From Promethearchaeota archaeon (GTDB lineage Archaea; Asgardarchaeota; Lokiarchaeia; Sigyniarchaeales; SOKP01), in contig SDNY01000025.1 of assembly GCA_004524535.1 (NCBI GenBank), positions 1-37,342 on the forward strand: 37,342 nt of DNA, in the 5' to 3' direction. Below the pieces are notes generated by a model, which had not been told where the DNA came from, searched no databases, and worked only from the letters and a program-made list of their open reading frames with translations. The position numbers and the translations under genes are program-made. This document shows positions 16,735-22,321 of the stretch, one piece after another (position 1 is the stretch's first letter; each line of letters opens with the position of its first letter).

Positions 16735-17157
16735 CTAAATCCTTCGTGAACCGCTACCGCTACGAACTTTTTGTAATTTTGGAACACCTGTTTTTACCGC
16801 ATCAAATAGCTTAGCTCCCCACTTCGTCGCTGTCGCAATATTCTGTAAAAAATCACTGATTCTTTTTAGTAGATCATTATCAATCTGTATCCCAAATGTT
16901 TTAAAGATATTGTCGATAAATTGCATGTTATCTCCTACCGTATCTACCGATTCCGCTAAATCCGAGCTGTTATATACTTTTATTTTATCATACAAAGGAG
17001 CTAACTTTACCCCTACATCAGTCCCTTTATCTATGATAATTAACGCCCCTGCACCAATCAATATCCACGGCAATGCTCTCAACACATTATCTATCGAAAA
17101 AAAATCTGCTAAAAAGTTTTTCGCTGAATCTTCGTCAATCTTTTTTATTTCCGACAT
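16735..17157 (-). CDS. Element single-pass membrane protein, 140 aa
   Basis: A single membrane segment near residues 27-43 (ALPWILIGAGALIIIDKG) flanked by an acidic N terminus (MSEIKKIDEDSAKNFLADFF) and a helical C-terminal part ending VPKLQKVRSGSGSRRI. No signal peptide cleavage site is evident. A GGGGGAT ribosome binding site lies before ATG 17157. It sits between the 247-aa beta-rich protein and the glycine-repeat protein, so it may be a membrane component of the particle. Family unknown. Confidence 0.6.
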   Translation of the reverse strand: MSEIKKIDEDSAKNFLADFFSIDNVLRALPWILIGAGALIIIDKGTDVGVKLAPLYDKIKVYNSSDLAESVDTVGDNMQFIDNIFKTFGIQIDNDLLKRISDFLQNIATATKWGAKLFDAVKTGVPKLQKVRSGSGSRRI

Positions 17158-17167
17158 CTAAATCCCC

Positions 17168-17911
17168 CTATTGTGATGGGCTTAATAGTTCTTCCACTTC
17201 TTCGGGCAAGAATCCTTTTCCTATTACTAATCGGGTATCAATTGCAATACTACCTGAAATACTACCCCCATTCGTGCTAGCCGCACAATATCCTAATCCA
17301 TGCGAACCAATATATAAATATAGAATATCTTTTAGCTTTTCCACACTAAATGACGATTTTATCGGAGTAAATATAGGTATTGAATTCTTCTTAGTCGTAG
17401 TTGCAATAACACCTTCAGCATTGCTTACAAGACCATTTTCTGGAGTAGTTTGATATGCTGAATACGGAAACCCTATACAATCTTCATTATTCCAAGATGT
17501 TATCGGCTTTCTACTTATCCAATATTTCAAATGCCCCCCTTTCAATCTTGCTACTGCATCTGCGGGCTCACTCGACAAACTCATTGTTATTAGTGTTTGC
17601 ACTCCATATATTTCCACTTCTTTACATGGATATTCAATCAACATATCCTGTGGAAATATATCCCCCGACTCGAACTGCACATTCTCTGGATTTTGGTCGT
17701 ATTCATGGAAATGTTCCGCTTGACTCCCTGCACCAATTGACCCCGCAATGGTTATAGTCCTTGTTTTTTTCTCACTTAACGCCACAAAGCTCTCTCCATA
17801 TCGCATGACAAACCTTCCACTTTCTCTTAGAATTACTTCTAGAGCATTACTTGTTATACTTTTCACTAACCCAATGTTTACTATTTTATTATCCCCTGTT
17901 ATAAAAGTCAT
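17168..17911 (-). CDS. Beta-rich element protein, candidate structural protein, 247 aa
   Basis: The largest non-Rep protein of the element. It is predicted mostly beta: many short strands (TRTITIAGSIGAG, VQTLITMSL, LYLYIGSHGLGYC, SISGSIAIDTRLVIG) with Gly/Ser-rich turns and no membrane segment or catalytic motif. Such composition is usual for virion proteins, including single jelly-roll capsid proteins, but also for other beta sandwiches; I cannot assign a fold. It is followed by the membrane protein genes, which fits a capsid-plus-membrane block. Start ATG 17911 with an AGGTGA ribosome binding site. Confidence 0.6.
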   Translation of the reverse strand: MTFITGDNKIVNIGLVKSITSNALEVILRESGRFVMRYGESFVALSEKKTRTITIAGSIGAGSQAEHFHEYDQNPENVQFESGDIFPQDMLIEYPCKEVEIYGVQTLITMSLSSEPADAVARLKGGHLKYWISRKPITSWNNEDCIGFPYSAYQTTPENGLVSNAEGVIATTTKKNSIPIFTPIKSSFSVEKLKDILYLYIGSHGLGYCAASTNGGSISGSIAIDTRLVIGKGFLPEEVEELLSPSQ

Positions 17912-17929
17912 ATTTTTTTTTCACCTGCT

Positions 17930-18118
17930 TCATACATCACTTTTAATTTTTAATAATGGTGATAGGTCTTTACGGTCATTCGTGTTAACATTACTAATGC
18001 TCACCCCTACTTGCGATAATCTATTTTGTTGAGCTTCATCCACGATTATTAACACCCCTATTCTTGCACCGACCACAGTTTTATCGCATTCATGAATAAT
18101 ATATAATATTATTTTCAT
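17930..18118 (-). CDS. Element hypothetical protein, 62 aa
   Basis: Starts MKIILYIIHECDKTVVGARI and continues GVLIIVDEAQQNRLSQVGV. It has two predicted strands then a helix, and no motif beyond one cysteine. Its ATG overlaps the stop of the upstream gene (ATGA), the coupling seen elsewhere in this element, which is the main reason to accept so short a frame. Function unknown. Confidence 0.5.
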   Translation of the reverse strand: MKIILYIIHECDKTVVGARIGVLIIVDEAQQNRLSQVGVSISNVNTNDRKDLSPLLKIKSDV

Positions 18119-18303
18119 GGCAATACTCTATTTTCTACTATTTTTTTTACCGATTCATTCTTTTGTCCACATCGAAAAATCGGTCTTAATTTATCAATTC
18201 GCATTTTCCTTTCTTCCAGCCCTACCTTAATAATAGTTCCTTCACAAAAAGGAAAATTATTCCATCTACATCCTATACAGGTTTCATTTATTTTATTTTC
18301 CAT
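18115..18303 (-). CDS. Element Cys-rich small protein, 62 aa
   Basis: Cysteines at C9, C12, C20 and C45 (CIGC, then FPFCEG and FRCGQK) could bind one metal. The central part is basic (GLEERKMRIDKLRPI). A GGAGGGAT ribosome binding site lies before ATG 18303. It ends in an ATGA overlap with the next gene. One of several small Cys-rich proteins in the element. Function unknown. Confidence 0.55.
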   Translation of the reverse strand: MENKINETCIGCRWNNFPFCEGTIIKVGLEERKMRIDKLRPIFRCGQKNESVKKIVENRVLP

Positions 18304-18308
18304 TTTTT

Positions 18309-18845
18309 CTAATCCCTCCTTTTTTTAAATACCACTTGAATCGTATATACTTCTACCGACCGACCCGCATGATTTAATTTAATTTGCATTGCTACAATAT
18401 CACCAATTTCAAAATTTTCTTTTCTTAATATATAAAGATATTTTTGTCCACCTAATTCCCCACACGCTGGAAATTCTATATCCACATTATTTTCTACATT
18501 TTCCATAGTCCCTTGTTCAGAACCATCAGTCTTACATGCACCGACATTTAACTTCATATTAACCACCCCTCCATTTGCATCTATTCGCATGAACGGAATA
18601 ATCATTTTTATATCAAAGTTGTCATCCCACTGCTTATCTATATATACCGAACATGATATATTAGCTCCTACTACATTCATTACAATTCCCGGCACATACA
18701 TAATTGCTCCATTCAGATAACTTAACGATAAATTTGTCGTAGTAAACGGTGAACCCACAAAACTCAATACTTCTCCCTTTTTACATTGTGGTCTTATTTT
18801 CCCTACTTCTTTTTCATATTGGTCTATTTCCCATTGTTCTGTCAT
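18309..18845 (-). CDS. Beta-rich tandem paralogue B, candidate structural protein, 178 aa
   Basis: Paralogue of the adjacent 179-aa protein. Shared features are the N terminus MTEQWE-DQYEK, GSPF, WD-NFD-K-IIP, D-NGG, DGSE, NVEN-V-I-FP, LR-EN, GDIV and a basic end KKR. The predicted fold is a beta sandwich with no membrane segment. Two tandem copies of a small beta protein recall viruses that use two related single jelly-roll capsid proteins, but no homology to them is visible by eye; a spike or receptor-binding role is equally possible. Start ATG 18845, three nt from the previous stop. Confidence 0.65.
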   Translation of the reverse strand: MTEQWEIDQYEKEVGKIRPQCKKGEVLSFVGSPFTTTNLSLSYLNGAIMYVPGIVMNVVGANISCSVYIDKQWDDNFDIKMIIPFMRIDANGGVVNMKLNVGACKTDGSEQGTMENVENNVDIEFPACGELGGQKYLYILRKENFEIGDIVAMQIKLNHAGRSVEVYTIQVVFKKRRD

Positions 18846-18848
18846 CTT

Positions 18849-19388
18849 TTATTCCCTTTTTTTTTTATAAGTTATTTCCCACGCATATATTCTTACATCC
18901 CTATCACTTTGATTTAATACTATGCCTATTGATACAATATCCCCCTGATGAATATTTTCACTCCGTAGTAAATATTGATATTTTCCAAAACAATTATACC
19001 CCACATCTGGAAATGTTATACCCACTTCATTTTCTACATTATACCCATCATATTCTTCGCTCCCATCTGAGCTATAAGCATATACTCTTAATTTAAATTG
19101 CACACCCCCGCCACCATTAGTATCGTATCTAAAATACGGAATAATCACTTTTACATCAAAATTTTCATCCCATTTTGAATCTACATACATACTTATTCCC
19201 ACGACATCATTTATTTCACTCATTCGTATTTGGTCGCTACACATAGTTGCTCGATAATAGAAAGGTGTCAAAACAGCCGTATTAAATGGAGATCCTACAT
19301 CCATTACAACATCCCCTTTTTCAACGCATGTCGGTTTTATCTTTTTACAAGCTTTTTCGTATTGGTCAAGTTCCCATTGCTCAGTCAT
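18849..19388 (-). CDS. Beta-rich tandem paralogue A, candidate structural protein, 179 aa
   Basis: The upstream member of the pair, about 40 percent identical to the downstream copy by eye, including MTEQWELDQYEK at the N terminus and WDENFDVKVIIP in the middle. The frame is open to ATG 19403, but ATG 19388 gives the N terminus shared with its paralogue and overlaps the preceding 46-aa gene (ATGACTGA), so it is preferred. The region between GSPF and the WD motif is the least conserved, as expected for surface loops. Candidate capsid or spike protein; role is inferred from context. Confidence 0.65.
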   Translation of the reverse strand: MTEQWELDQYEKACKKIKPTCVEKGDVVMDVGSPFNTAVLTPFYYRATMCSDQIRMSEINDVVGISMYVDSKWDENFDVKVIIPYFRYDTNGGGGVQFKLRVYAYSSDGSEEYDGYNVENEVGITFPDVGYNCFGKYQYLLRSENIHQGDIVSIGIVLNQSDRDVRIYAWEITYKKKRE

Positions 19389-19521
19389 TACATGCCTCCA
19401 CATTCCGTATTAAAATCCGTATTATCCCAAACACTTTATTCTTATCCAAAATCTCTGCTTCTTTCCATATATACATTACCGTTTTTTCTATTTCATATTT
19501 CATATCGTCATTTAACTCCAT
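19381..19521 (-). CDS. Element small protein, 46 aa
   Basis: A 46-codon frame from ATG 19521 to TGA at 19381. The product starts MELNDDMKYEIEKTVMYIWK and ends IRNVEACND; it is mostly helical. It fills the space between two better supported genes and its stop overlaps the start of the 179-aa gene by 8 nt, so translational coupling is likely. The element's dense packing is the only evidence; there is no motif. Confidence 0.45.
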   Translation of the reverse strand: MELNDDMKYEIEKTVMYIWKEAEILDKNKVFGIIRILIRNVEACND

Positions 19522-19525
19522 AATG

Positions 19526-19714
19526 CTATAGACCCCCCAATTTCTTTCCACAATATGGGCAGAATTTCATTCCTTCCCCCATAAACTTTACTCCATTTTC
19601 TTTCGCCAAATAATCTACAATCAACATATAATCCACTAATTTTTGCCATTCTTTACACTTACACTTTTTCAATGAGAAGCACATCCATTGTTCACTTATC
19701 TCAGTCTTTTCCAT
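19526..19714 (-). CDS. Element zinc ribbon protein, 62 aa
   Basis: Starts MEKTEISEQWMCFSLKKCKC. Cysteines C12, C18 and C20 come early and a FCPYCGKKL motif closes the protein. The pattern suggests a zinc site formed by the C-terminal CPYC with one or two of the N-terminal residues. Its ATG lies 14 nt inside the end of the upstream gene. Function unknown. Confidence 0.55.
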   Translation of the reverse strand: MEKTEISEQWMCFSLKKCKCKEWQKLVDYMLIVDYLAKENGVKFMGEGMKFCPYCGKKLGGL

Positions 19715-19916
19715 GTTCTTCCACCATCCTTTTTAGCTCCATTTTTAGCTCCATTTTTATACGCTCACCTCGATAGACTCTATATACCTGATACTGAATG
19801 CATTTTTTATACTTACAAAAGCAGTAATATTCATTCTTAAATATTGTCTCACATCCTTCAAAATACGGGCATTCCTCCACTCTTACTTGCTGATTCTCTA
19901 TAATATGATTTTCCAT
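19701..19916 (-). CDS. Element Cys-rich small protein, first gene of the main operon, 71 aa
   Basis: Cysteines occur as CPYFEGC, CFCKYKKC and around, probably binding one or two metals. The C terminus KMELKMELKRMVEEHGKD carries a 12-nt tandem duplication and part of a 34-nt repeat found again at 15715-15748. ATG 19916 follows GAGGG; an in-frame GTG at 19925 is the alternative. The promoter must lie in 19926-20080, which is shared with the divergent gene at 20081. Function unknown. Confidence 0.55.
   Translation of the reverse strand: MENHIIENQQVRVEECPYFEGCETIFKNEYYCFCKYKKCIQYQVYRVYRGERIKMELKMELKRMVEEHGKD
19742..19775 (-). repeat. 34-nt repeat, copy inside the first element gene
   Basis: Minus strand reads TATCGAGGTGA, three differing bases, then TATAAAAATGGAGCTAAAAA, matching 31 of 34 positions with 15715-15748. 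Here the sequence is read through as protein (RGERIKMELK) rather than acting as a leader. Confidence 0.75.
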
Positions 19917-19930
19917 TTCCCTCACTTCTT

Positions 19931-19949
19931 AAAATGTAAGTTCTACGAA
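19931..19949 (-). repeat. Inverted 19-nt motif, left copy (candidate origin or operator)
   Basis: On the minus strand this reads TTCGTAGAACTTACATTTT, matching 16 of 19 positions with TTCGTGAAACTTACATTTC at 20276-20294 on the plus strand. The two copies face opposite ways and bracket the 63-aa divergent gene. This copy is directly upstream of the main operon start. Confidence 0.55.
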
Positions 19950-20080
19950 AAACCTAATAGGAAGTATGAAAATAGGAAAAAAAGGAAATATTTAAAAGGA
20001 AAAAATATCACTTTATAAATTGTTGTGTATTGAAATTATCGACATAATTATAAAAAAAAAAAGATCGTGATGTTTTGTAA

Positions 20081-20272
20081 ATGAATGGTTTTGAATATGA
20101 AACTAAAGATAAGGAAGGATGGGAAACTTTTTATATCGTAGAAGAAATGAAAATAAATTACAAACAATGGAATGAAACATTATATTTAGAAGTTAAATAT
20201 ATAGATGCTGATGGAAATCATTCAGAGAAGGAATTCTTTTTTAAAGAAGATATTAAATTAAAAATATATTAA
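20081..20272 (+). CDS. Divergent small element protein, 63 aa
   Basis: The only plus-strand gene of the element. The product (MNGFEYETKDKEGWETFYIV and on) alternates strands with acidic and aromatic residues (TLYLEVKYIDADGNHSEKEF), so it is probably a small beta protein. No helix-turn-helix is obvious. It is divergent from the main operon over 155 nt containing a 19-nt inverted motif, and a perfect hairpin follows its stop without a gap. Such a position is common for early or regulatory genes, but no function can be assigned. Confidence 0.5.
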   Translation: MNGFEYETKDKEGWETFYIVEEMKINYKQWNETLYLEVKYIDADGNHSEKEFFFKEDIKLKIY

Positions 20273-20302
20273 AAGTTCGTGAAACTTACATTTCACGAAC
20301 TT
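20273..20302. repeat. Perfect 12-bp hairpin with 6-nt loop (candidate rolling-circle origin)
   Basis: AAGTTCGTGAAA (20273-20284), loop CTTACA, TTTCACGAACTT (20291-20302). No T tract follows, so it is not a typical terminator. ACTTAC occurs in the loop region and again just after the right arm (GAACTTACCCCC). The core is repeated in inverted form at 19931-19949. HUH Rep proteins commonly nick in or next to such hairpins, which makes this the best origin candidate in the element. Confidence 0.6.
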
Positions 20303-20337
20303 ACCCCCATATCTTCAGAATACCCTAATAATATCCC

Positions 20338-20359
20338 CCAAATCTCAATTTGGATTTTT
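20338..20359 (+). terminator. Hairpin plus T tract (possible terminator)
   Basis: CCAAAT (20338-20343) pairs with ATTTGG (20348-20353) around CTCA, followed by ATTTTTT. This has the form of a factor-independent terminator and could end the transcript of the 63-aa gene. The 20303-20440 stretch has no gene and shares the G-poor plus strand of the element. Confidence 0.45.
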
Positions 20360-20360
20360 T

Positions 20361-20370
20361 GTATCGGCAA
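20361..20370 (-). repeat. Right candidate terminal inverted repeat of the element
   Basis: GTATCGGCAA is the exact reverse complement of TTGCCGATAC at 12076-12085. Composition of the plus strand changes from C-rich, G-poor to plain AT-rich shortly after this point (about 20440), which agrees with an element boundary nearby. Confidence 0.4.
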
Positions 20371-20526
20371 AAAAGACTGCCTAAAAAATCCTACACTCTC
20401 ATATTAATAACCCACACTTATACACTTTATATTATCACAAATAAATACTTGTCAAATTAAGATTACTAATGTTGAGATGTGTGCACAATATAATAATTAG
20501 TAATTATAATTAATTATATATATAAT

Positions 20527-20615
20527 ATTACTAGTAATTTATTTAATTATATTATTTAATTATTTATTTATTATTTAATTACTAGTAATTAATTTAATTA
20601 TATTATTTAATTATT
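20527..20615. repeat. AT-only direct repeats with ATTACTAGTAAT palindromes
   Basis: Two near-identical units of about 38 nt start at 20527 and 20578 (51-nt spacing), each opening with the perfect palindrome ATTACTAGTAAT and continuing with TTAATTATATTATTTAATTA. The surrounding 20480-20700 is almost pure A and T. This could be a DNA unwinding or partition site, a remnant of integration, or simple low-complexity sequence. No gene lies between 20303 and 20793. Confidence 0.6.
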
Positions 20616-20793
20616 AATATTAATTAACAATTATAGATATATTACATATAATAATTGTGAACTTCAATATTACTATTAATTTATTATTGCTATAATTTAT
20701 ATTGAAACCATCTGTAAAGATATAAAATTTTAAATTTAAAAATTTCTATGTTATTAATGAAATTATATAATTCCCTAATGTGAAAAATAAAAA

Positions 20794-21186
20794 ATGGAGA
20801 TTGAAAAGAAGAGAGAGACTTCGTGGAAAATCCAATTAAAAAAAACAGATGAATATATAGAAATAACTTCGGTTGAAATTAGTGGTGAAGTAAGACAAAT
20901 TAAGCTTGGGCTTATAAATAAAGATAAATCTATTAGAGTTGAAATGAGTAAAGAAGATTTTTTCAAATTTCTTTCTCTAATATCTGCATTTAAGGATGTA
21001 GTTATTGGTGAGGAGTCAATATTAGTAGAAAGTGAATTAAATATCGTTGAAGATAAACCAGAAAAAATTCAAGAGTATTCACAAATAGAAGATGATCTCT
21101 ATCAAATAAATTCTAAACCTTCTGAAGAATCTATGGAAAATAACGATACAGAAGAATTAAATCCTGAAGAATGGGATCCTTGGTAA
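20794..21186 (+). CDS. Hypothetical acidic-tail protein, 130 aa
   Basis: First host-like gene after the element. Residues 1-75 are mixed strands and helix (KIQLKKTDEYIEITSVEISG, RVEMSKEDFFKFLSLISAF). Residues 90-130 form a very acidic, probably disordered tail ending EELNPEEWDPW. No known domain; composition matches the host. It is convergent with the V4R-domain gene, 10 nt apart. It could be an adaptor that binds a partner with its tail, but that is speculation. Confidence 0.6.
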   Translation: MEIEKKRETSWKIQLKKTDEYIEITSVEISGEVRQIKLGLINKDKSIRVEMSKEDFFKFLSLISAFKDVVIGEESILVESELNIVEDKPEKIQEYSQIEDDLYQINSKPSEESMENNDTEELNPEEWDPW

Positions 21187-21196
21187 TTAAACCTAT

Positions 21197-21697
21197 TTAA
21201 CTTATTTTACTGATGTTATATTCACAAATTTTTAAATTTGAATTTTCAAGACAACAATTAGGTTCAGATACAGATACTTGATATAATGCGTACTCCCCAA
21301 AACCCGATAATAACCCATTAATGAAATAACAAAAATATTTTGATTTGTTTTCTAATACGGATGAGATATTATGACGAAGTTCTATAACAATTAAATCCTC
21401 TGATATTTTTCTAGGAACAAAAAGCCCCCATCCTAGATTATTTATTAAATTACAAAATTGATTTACTAAATCATTTAAAGTTTTTGGTTTTAAATGTTCT
21501 TCCCAGTTTTGTATTAATGTCCAACCTGCTTTTTTCCCTAGCCATACTAATAAAGATTTTACACCTTCACCATAAATAGACGATAAAATATCAATTAATT
21601 GGGGGGGGAAAAAAACGAAACGATCGTTAAATAATTGAAATATACCATTATTATATTTTAAACCTTTTAATTTTAAGATTCTCATAATTATAATCAT
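21197..21697 (-). CDS. V4R (4-vinyl reductase) domain protein
   Basis: A 166-aa protein. The C-terminal half has the V4R pattern: FINGLLSGFGEYALYQVSVS, followed by E-PNCCLENSNLKICEYNI, with the paired cysteines typical of the domain's small-molecule or metal site. The N-terminal part (VFFPPQLIDILSSIYGEGVK) also fits the family. V4R domains bind small ligands such as hydrocarbons or tetrapyrrole intermediates and often sense or deliver them. The ligand cannot be predicted. Two ATG starts are possible (21697 and 21685). Single gene, convergent with the acidic protein. Confidence 0.7.
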   Translation of the reverse strand: MIIIMRILKLKGLKYNNGIFQLFNDRFVFFPPQLIDILSSIYGEGVKSLLVWLGKKAGWTLIQNWEEHLKPKTLNDLVNQFCNLINNLGWGLFVPRKISEDLIVIELRHNISSVLENKSKYFCYFINGLLSGFGEYALYQVSVSEPNCCLENSNLKICEYNISKIS

Positions 21698-22009
21698 TAA
21701 TTTTTTATTATTTAATCTTTTCTAGATGAGATTATTTCATTTATATTAGGTATATTCATTTAACAAATAATTCTTTAAGAATTTATAAAAATCCGTCCAA
21801 TATATCAATTTGGAAATGAAAATTAAGTATAAGGCTCTATAAATATATCTATTTGATACGAAATATCCGCGGTTAAAATAAAACCAATTTGAAATTGAAA
21901 ATTTTAATATTACTAATGCCTTTATACACTTTATTTTTATAAACTAATAATCAATAAAATTAATCCGAAATTTGAGAACTTTAAATATATGAAAAAAAAG
22001 ATAGATTGA
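21698..22009. other. Intergenic region, no gene recognised
   Basis: About 310 nt of AT-rich sequence between the V4R gene and the small membrane protein. It must hold two divergent promoters; a TATA-like ctttaaatatatg lies about 25 nt before the ATG at 22010. Two loosely similar AATTTGAAAT-type stretches (near 21812 and 21888) are noted but not convincing. Confidence 0.4.
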
Positions 22010-22309
22010 ATGTTTGATTTATATTTCACTTTATTTCAAATCTTATTGATATTAGCGCTTTATATTTTTATTTTTTTCTATTCGGCAATATCTGCTGATA
22101 TGATGACTACATGCATTTGTTTAATGATATTCCTGATCTTTCTTTTACCTTTTTATATTTTATTAGAAAAACTAATACTAATAATCTTTATAAATAACAT
22201 TGGAAACATCCTATTTTTTAAAATATTAATATTTTATTCAATTATCATAGTTATATTTATCGGATTCTTTCTTTTCATACAATTAATTTATTTATTTTTG
22301 TCCGCTTAA
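22010..22309 (+). CDS. Small integral membrane protein, 99 aa
   Basis: Three predicted membrane segments (residues ~5-27, ~33-60 and ~65-97) with almost no soluble part. No motif is recognised. It is convergent with the TadC/FlaJ-like gene, ending 12 nt from it, so it may be linked to the pilus-like system, though on the other strand. A TATA-like element precedes it, and the start is ATG 22010. Short hydrophobic frames in AT-rich DNA can be spurious, so confidence is moderate. Confidence 0.5.
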   Translation: MFDLYFTLFQILLILALYIFIFFYSAISADMMTTCICLMIFLIFLLPFYILLEKLILIIFINNIGNILFFKILIFYSIIIVIFIGFFLFIQLIYLFLSA

Positions 22310-22321
22310 AGCATCTGGCTT

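Larger units (their letters stand above)
12076..20370 (-). mobile_element. Integrated virus-like rolling-circle element (about 8.3 kb)
   Basis: A compact block of nineteen minus-strand genes and one divergent gene differs from its surroundings. Genes are small, tightly packed or overlapping, and carry strong GAGGTGA-type ribosome binding sites; the plus strand is visibly G-poor with frequent C runs. It encodes two HUH Rep proteins, two tandem paralogous beta-rich proteins, membrane proteins and several Cys-rich small proteins. The ends given are a 10-bp inverted match (TTGCCGATAC inward at both ends) and are tentative; no target-site duplication is seen. There is no integrase, transposase, terminase or packaging ATPase I can recognise. 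A plasmid is the main alternative to a virus. Confidence 0.75.

Noticed and set aside
12685-19531. Many plus-strand frames rich in Ser, Phe, Leu and His through the element
   Set aside because: They are antisense shadows of the packed minus-strand genes and lack ribosome binding sites and motifs.
20273-20302. Reading the perfect hairpin as a simple terminator
   Set aside because: No T tract follows; a better terminator-like hairpin with T tract lies at 20338-20359.
12060-20440. Target-site duplication or tRNA-type attachment site at the element ends
   Set aside because: No direct repeat was found at the flanks and the only tRNA gene is 3.6 kb away.
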